From positions 12,648,001-12,712,000 of the forward strand of contig CAJFCV020000006.1 of NCBI GenBank assembly GCA_904066235.2: a DNA stretch of 64,000 bases. Direction: 5' to 3'. Positions 57,368 to 64,000 of this stretch are shown in pieces (within the stretch, counting starts at the first letter, position 1; each line of letters opens with the position of its first letter). This DNA comes from Bursaphelenchus xylophilus (taxonomy: Eukaryota; Nematoda; Chromadorea; Rhabditida; Aphelenchoididae). The notes beneath the pieces were generated by a model. That model was not told where the DNA came from, made no database searches, and worked only from the letters and a program-made list of their open reading frames with translations. The position numbers and the translations under genes were made by a program.

Positions 57368-60300
57368 CAACAAATTCACCACAGAATTGTTGGAGCAACT
57401 GCGCAATACAGTCGTTTCGAAAGCACCTGACACGATGAAGAGCCGAATATAGAGCGCTGCCAAAGCACCTGGCCGGAATTTTGCAAACAACCCATTGTTT
57501 AGGTGGAAGTAGATGTGATATCATAAAAACCATTTGAAATTCTTGGAAAACCGCATTCAACAAATACCGTAATGCAAAAGGAAAGCTAAATTATGCAAGT
57601 TTTCAAAAACTCAAAATTCCAGGACCACAGTTATAATGATGACATTTGATAACTACACACTACATATTGCGTATATAAGACAACAAACAGTTTGTGTGGT
57701 ATTTTTTTACCACGCCATAAGGGACAAAAAACTTGTCTGCGAGCGGAGGCTACGCCGTCTGCTCCTCGAATGCTTCGGAAATTCCGGGCCGCGAAATTCG
57801 CCGAAACTGGGCCGCGGTCTCGCATAAATAAAGCTAATATTAAACGACACGTCAAGGAACTGGGCCGCGGATATTTTTATTCGTATTCATTCTTCACACC
57901 TCACTTCTCCACGAACCGGTTTTCGAAAAAAACGCGCCAAATTCTTGTGTTATTGCGGCCGGAAGTTGGGCCGCCAAACTTTTTGGATCGAAAATCTTAA
58001 AAAACCCTTTGGGTTTCCGTCGAAGGCCACGCGAATAGGGCGAAATGACAATTAGTCTGCAAATGTTACTGACGAGTAGTACAAGAGTCGTATTAGTTTG
58101 TCGGGAAAATATTTAACGTAATGTGAATTTAGGGGCTTGGAATCGCCCATCACCAAAAAATGTTAAAATTCGACAAAACTTGCCCTAAAAATTTTGGTCG
58201 TTTCTGAAAACTGCAACCTAGGAATCTTTCAAATGCCATGGAAAAAACATTCTAGATTTGCGTCCAGCATCGCTGAAATTCGAGTGTCGCACTTTGAGCG
58301 CTCCCCCTGCAGACCGGTAGCACTTTTCTTGAAGGCCCTCAAATTATTGCGTTTTAACGGCGTCATCGCTCAATTTTCCTGAATATATTAGTTTGTTAAC
58401 GTGCTTGAGGCGCCTTTTCTTCCGGCTCAAAGAGTGCTCCCTCATAATTCGGTGGGAAACTACCCAAGAGACAATTCATGTTAATGCGCTCAAAAAAGTA
58501 GGCGGCCAACAACAACAAGAGGTTCACAACAAAATTTGAGGGGTTTAGCGAAAACGAAGGATCTTACAACGGACAAGTCAAGTATAAGAAACCCTTTGGA
58601 AATTATTTTTGCGGACTAAAAATCGCGTACAATATAGGGATCGCCATCTTACGTAGAACGTGGGTTTAGTCGCGAACGCGGCGGAAAACTCAATTAACAA
58701 GGCGCGGACGGTTAATTATATTTGCATGACATGCCAACTTGGCTGCATGTCGCAGTCTGACAGGATTAACATTGGTCGGGTTGTAATTTACTTGTAGCCT
58801 AGAGATCACACAACAAATTCTGCAAATTATGGAAGTGTCCAAACTTTTCGGTGTGCAAAGACCAACTATTTATGGAAAAGGTGAGAAGAAAGCGCGCATA
58901 ATGCATCGTCATTTGCATTTTCGACCACGTTAACGTCCCTCACGCTGTAAAATCTCAAATAAAATAATCACTGTCACGTAGGTGATAATAAGGTTTAGGA
59001 CGCAAGTGCGACAAAAAACGCGCAAATATTCCATTTATAATATAACAAGTGTTTGAAGTGAGGAAACAGAATTAAATGAAACTGGGCCCAAAGCTTTCTC
59101 AATACTTTTCCAATTCATATGCGAAATTGCCATCGCGATGGCAATTGATTTCAGTTTGCGGGGAGTCATTTTACCGGCAGCGACACATGCGGGCAGCGGC
59201 GACAGAATTAGTGGATCGCGTTTCTCGAGGTTTCAACTAACAAAAAAATCTTACAACCCAAGTTTTTTAGCAATTCCCTTGCTAGAAAAACTGTTAAATC
59301 AAGTTAGCCGCAAAGAGCGTGACTTGACCTTAGCCCTCAACAAAACTATATTACCGAAAATTACATTGAAATAAGCAGGTAAACACCTAGGAGTCAACGG
59401 CTGTTAAAAATATGTTTTGTTTACCCCGTGTGATAATATCGCCGAAATTAATTGTAATTGGATTACAAGTAATTATGCATGGGAAGTATGGGATAACGAT
59501 AATAAATGGTGAAATAAATGTAACGTCGCTTACACTCCAAAAAGTTATGGGAGAAGAAAAAGAGGAAAAATTTAAGGTTCTTGTGATTTTGAGGGTTTTT
59601 TCAAAATAAAATCGCTCTTCATCTCAGCGACGCAATTGGCGCAACAACATTACGCAGATTATTTTCTCTACAGACATGATATTCCAAAAAATTAGTCCCT
59701 CCTTTGCCGAGAGGTCTTTTGTAGGCCATATCTCTGTGAAATTTCCCAATCGTCAGCCCGCAAAAAATGCCAAACTTTTGACCCATTTTCAGGCCACAAA
59801 TTTTGGTTGTTTATGAGCTTGGGCACTTGCATATTTTTCTGAAAACGTAAATCAAAAAATAAATCAAAATTAGTTTCATTAAAATCTGAGTGGCACTCTT
59901 GTAGTTGAAAATCAAACCAAAAACCACAGAAACGAGTTAATACTAGCCAGTCTGATGTTACGAGGTCTTTTATGGGTTTTATTACCTTTACGGCCATCTG
60001 GATGACAAAAATAATACATACATTAAAATAGACCAGAAATTGTAGCCATTTCGAAAGCTATACAAATTACATGCCTATAGGTATGGAAACACTATGCACA
60101 ATCTAATAAGCAAAATTTTGGTTTATTCTGAAAAAACTACTGCGAATTTGGAATGGAAAAGATTGCTAAATATCTCTGCCGCCTCTGACGAGAGTGAGCT
60201 AAAGATTTCAGGAATTTTTATGCGGCGATGCCCAAAAAATGCGCAGCCTAAGTGTGCAAAGTTTAAACAAAATCTGAGCGTCGTTCATCGGGTACGTTCC

Positions 60301-61886
60301 CTTGCTAGTGCAAGTGGTAAAAGCGCAAGACATCAAATTGAAGATGCGGGATTTCCCTCCCCGTAAAATGGCTCGAGGGCAAAACAATCAAAAATAAACT
60401 GGGAGCAGACCTGAATTCGGAAATTATTTTCAAAATCTGCCTTTAAATGAGGAGGATGACGAGGCTTCTGAAAAAATAGAAAGAATAGTAAAATATTCTG
60501 GACTTTGTCACCTTGGAATATCATAAAAGGGGGATTAGTTTTAGCCATGTTACAGAGAGGGAATTGGTGATGCAGCTATTTAAATATTTCACAGTAAGAA
60601 CTGGGCCATACTTGTCGTATCGGCTAAACCAAAACAAGTTCCGAGGATCTGTTGCATTCGAGAAAACATGGGCCTCTCAGACCCGTTTTTTCTCATCTCA
60701 AGGGCCAAGTTTGGGGCCATAATTCGAAAACAAATCTCGTAAACAAAAAGCCATCGAGTCGGCGGAGATTGGGGCCAAAGTAAATAAGGAAAAGTTACTT
60801 TAGAGGAAAGGAAAACAACCTGTTTTTATTCTTTGTTACACCAGACAGACTGCAGAGTGGAATTGATACAAAATTAGCGGTTTAAAGAATGGCCACAGTA
60901 ATTGGCGACAAAAAATCTTGTGCAAGCCTAGAAATGACTTAATATGTCTGAGTAATTTCTGCGGAATTAAGCTATATGCTTTATAGAGTAACACTAGGAG
61001 CAAAGATCATTTGAACTCAGTCTCCATTGAAATGCGCGCCCTTATCCCCCGCAATGCAGTCCAAAAACAAAACAAAGAAAAGTGCAGATATAAAAAGTTC
61101 CGAGAAACTTTGAATGCAATATGAAACACGGTGCACTTTAAAGTTTGCCAAGGACCCGAAACAAAATTAATCCAGATCAACAGATTTCGAAAAGGTCTCT
61201 CCTTGGACAGTGGAGGTGAAAACGTTTCAAAAACCGAAGGAAGCGCTGGAATAAATGATCAGCTGACATTTCCGAGTGTTATTCTTGCCCTCTAAAAAAT
61301 TGTTGAACCCCAAATCTCTCCCCTACACCCCCAACACCAGCAGTTGTCGTTGGTCCAACCTTCCGAAAGCCCAATGGCCTTCTTTTATGCGCATTTTGAT
61401 TGGCGCCAGAATTTGCAATGAGCTCACGGTGCGGCGGAAGCCACTCTCCTTACCTTCCCCAACATGAATATTAATCTTCAAGAAGGCAAAGGACGCAAAA
61501 ACTTTTTAAACATACAGTAGGAAAGATCGGCCTGCTCAATTATTCAGCTGTATCTAAAATGGAATTTGGATCTGGCAAATGCCGAAATGGTTATTTTCGG
61601 GCGTGGCTCGGCCAGGAATAGGCCATAAAAAGAGAATTGCAAAAGAGTTACGCGAAAAGTTTTGAAATAGAAAAGAAACACCTGTCGCAATTTGCGGAAT
61701 TGCAACTAGTAATTGCTTTAACTTCTCTGATCAAGAAGCAAAGAGCATAACGTGCGGAAATGGAAATGACATGAAGTATATAATTGGCTTCATAGAATAG
61801 TCGTCTACAACCAGAAATTGTAAAGAAATGTTAAACGGTTTCGAACGAGTCGATTAAAACTCAAGCTTGAAGGAATAAAAAATCTG
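57368..61886. other. Gene-poor stretch with MITE fragments
   Basis: Partial family C right ends at about 58268-58314, 59878-59912 and 60255-60307; partial family B pieces at about 58094-58156 and 59615-59682. No coding exon supported. Confidence 0.4.
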
Positions 61887-62031
61887 AAAATCTGTCGGGA
61901 AAATAATGTGGATTCGTCGTGGCTTGGAATCGTCTATCATCATTTTGCGACGGTTATTCGTGGCCGGAGATTTGTCGACTGCACCATCTTGCTGCGACGA
62001 TCCGCCGTTATTTTCCCGACAGACTGATAGA
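61887..62031. mobile_element. MITE family B, copy 5
   Basis: Left TCTGTCGGGAAAATAATGTG, right GTTATTTTCCCGACAGACTG, core TTTTGCGACGG and GACGATCCGCC. Confidence 0.8.
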
Positions 62032-62108
62032 TCAATGAGAAAATAGTTGAGTACATGCGGTCGTCTTAGAAAAGAATTTGCAACAGTCAAAAGTAATGAA
62101 TAATATTG

Positions 62109-62331
62109 TACAGTGAGGGACCTGATCCAGTGGCGGAAACCGTACCATTTTGCATCCCGGAAGTGTAAAAAATGTGGCAAAATCCCTTCCTCTCCAACCA
62201 AAAAAAACTCCGTTTTGAAGGGCGCGCCATAAGTCGGAGTTTTTTCACTTGGAGAGGGAGATATTTTGCTACATTTTTTGATACTTCGGATACAAAATGG
62301 TACGTTTTTTTCCATTGGATCAGGTACTGTA
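62109..62331. mobile_element. MITE family A, copy 9
   Basis: TACAGTGAGGGACCTGATCC at the left, GATCAGGTACTGTA at the right; slightly shorter than the others. Confidence 0.85.
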
Positions 62332-63747
62332 AAATACATCCCCAACAGTTTTAAAATGATTTCTACAGTCTGTTTTAAGCCGTGGAAAAACAAAAAATTT
62401 TGTGACAAGCCGTAAAAGCGGAGATTCTACTTGTAATGGCTCCTGAGAAAACAGTGCAAATTTGTGTCCAGTTATAAGGAGTGGTAATGCTAGCTTGCCC
62501 AGAAAATCCGTCGTTGATAACCCTGTGGTTGAACTCGACCACGTCAACGGAATGAGCCCGCCAAGTGATTTGCATATCCGAGAGCAGGAAGAGAAAAGAT
62601 TAGTTAAAAAGAGGATCGTTCAGGATTTGCCGCGAACAAAAATAAATCTTTATTGTGAAAACAAAAGGTTTCTAGTTCTCAGAATTCAAATCCTTTTGTT
62701 GGCCGTTTTGCCAAATTATACAGCAAAAGCGCAGAGGTATCCATGAAAACACTTTTAGCAAAACAGTTTTTGTTTTCATTCGAACGAGAATAGAAACAAA
62801 ACGCATTGGAAGCCGTTCAGAGAATCGGGGAAGAAGTCGCTTCTAGTCGCAAAACTATAATATAATATTTAGTCTTTATGCGGTGTAAATTCTAATATAT
62901 GTATTTAGATCTAAAGATAAAAAAAAAAGTTTTTTGCGACATTTGGCATGGTAATTATCATGTTTATTTCTACCGTAGAGGGTTATGTTTCCACAAAAAA
63001 AAAATCAATTTTTCCGCACGAAACTGCCAAAGTTATCTGCAAAGGTTGTTTCGCTGTGACCGTTCTCCGCGGTTCGCGTACTCTGCCGCATCAATCGCCG
63101 GATATTTCGGCTGCTTCCGCACAACGCGCTAAAATTTTCGGGAATTGACACGCGGCCTATGCCCGAATTGTACGCAAAGTTTGAGGACAATATCGGCATC
63201 GCAATTAGAGTGCTTTCTCGGTTGATTTGACTTCTGCAAAGTGCAATTTAAAACTTTCGGAAACGAACCCTTCAGACGTATCCTTGACCATTTCATATTC
63301 ACGTGCTACGGTAGCCGAGGAGACGATTTTAAGTTTGTTCTGCTAATTCGGAACTTCCGGAACGTCACGCGGAAGTCAGTCCAATTAATCACGCCAAAAA
63401 AAGGAGAAAGGAACATATGTCCTTTCGATTATATTACCCGCGGGGGCAAAAGGACAATGAGGACGACGGGTTTTCTTCGCAAATTCGGGAAACGGAATTA
63501 ATTCCATTTCGCCGGTTCGATCCAAATTGCGTCCATGCCCTCCGGGGAAGATTTGAGGCCTAATTGAAGAGGCCTTTCAAGGACTTCTGACATTCCTTGC
63601 GCAATGATACGAAAAGAGATAATGGGATTAGGCGGCAGATTAAGACAATGGCAATGTCAGAGGTTTTTCGATTATTGGAAGAGGAATGAAACAAGAAAAA
63701 TTTGCAAAAAATGAGGAAGAAGTTCGGGTTTTGAAGCATATTCCTTT
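62332..63747. other. Gene-poor stretch
   Basis: Family C-like core and right end (CGTAGAGGGTTATGTTTCCA near 62974; CGGCATCGCAATTAGAGTGC near 63193). No coding exon supported; short frames at 63241-63501 lack splice support. Confidence 0.35.
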
Positions 63748-63973
63748 TCAGGATACTTGGTCATCTCCATCACCCTGCAATAGCATGTTAAACCAAAATA
63801 GTTTTTTTTATTCGCTTTTTGCATTTTGTGTATGAACAGGCCATCGAATACCTCGACTGCCTTTGGCAACGCAAGTCGACCTCTTGCCATATCTTCTTCG
63901 ACCGTCAAAACAACTTTCACAAATGTATTATCCTTTAATTCTAAATAAATTTCTAATGAAGCGCCCCCGCATC
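63748..63973 (-). CDS. Last exons of an unidentified gene extending past the right edge
   Basis: After a TTTTTTGTAG acceptor, exon 63973-63852 is open and looks coding (LEIYLELKDNTFVKVVLTVE, ARGRLALPKAVE), ending phase 0 at donor GTATTC. An acceptor TATTGCAG leads to exon 63774-63748 (GDGDDQVS, stop TGA). Without that splice the frame runs on to 63672. I do not recognise the family; upstream exons would lie beyond 64000. Confidence 0.4.
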
Positions 63974-64000
63974 CTACAAAAAACAGTTTTTTGGCGTACA

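Overview
The window is nuclear DNA from a nematode. The genes have many short introns (about 38 to 100 bp, apart from those that have taken in transposons), GT...AG borders with TTTCAG or TTTTAG acceptors, and no bacterial-style operons. Several products point to worms: a single-domain MSP-fold sperm protein, a TWK two-pore potassium channel, and an NR5A receptor close to nhr-25. A COP1 ubiquitin ligase and heavy MITE loads make Caenorhabditis unlikely. I cannot name the genus. All gene models were assembled by eye from reading frame, phase and splice signals.

Left part (1-18.5 kb) is gene dense. It holds, in order: a TWK/K2P channel (+, 5' end not seen), a COP1/RFWD2-type RING-WD40 ligase (-, eight exons, convergent with the channel), a TMCC-family ER membrane coiled-coil protein (+), a lysosomal beta-N-acetylhexosaminidase of family GH20 (-, nine exons), an MSP-domain protein (+), SURF2 (-), and an uncharacterised 84-codon frame just upstream of SURF2. 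Next (19-25.3 kb) is a LAMMER/CLK kinase with two alternative N-terminal starts.

The middle (25.3-37 kb) is gene poor. At 26.8-29.4 kb a possible chemoreceptor fragment has an intron filled by a palindromic element that itself received two TA-flanked transposons, one carrying a tRNA-like Pol III promoter. At 37.6-42.1 kb lies an nhr-25/FTZ-F1 orthologue. It is preceded by a GC-rich region with a cluster of NR5A half-sites, which suggests autoregulation. At 43.5-45.7 kb is a neuropeptide Y/F-type GPCR (-).

The right part (45.7-63.7 kb) has no gene I can support. It is a repeat-rich desert with several MITE families and, at 47.1-49.2 kb, a giant inverted structure: about 28 copies of a 49-50 bp satellite in two opposing arrays, flanked by inverted 16-bp-type repeats. 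The right arm has a seven-unit higher-order period. At the right edge are probable last exons of a minus-strand gene that continues beyond the window.

The genes do not form one pathway. The most interesting non-genic material is the palindromic satellite, the nested transposons, and the receptor-site cluster in front of nhr-25.
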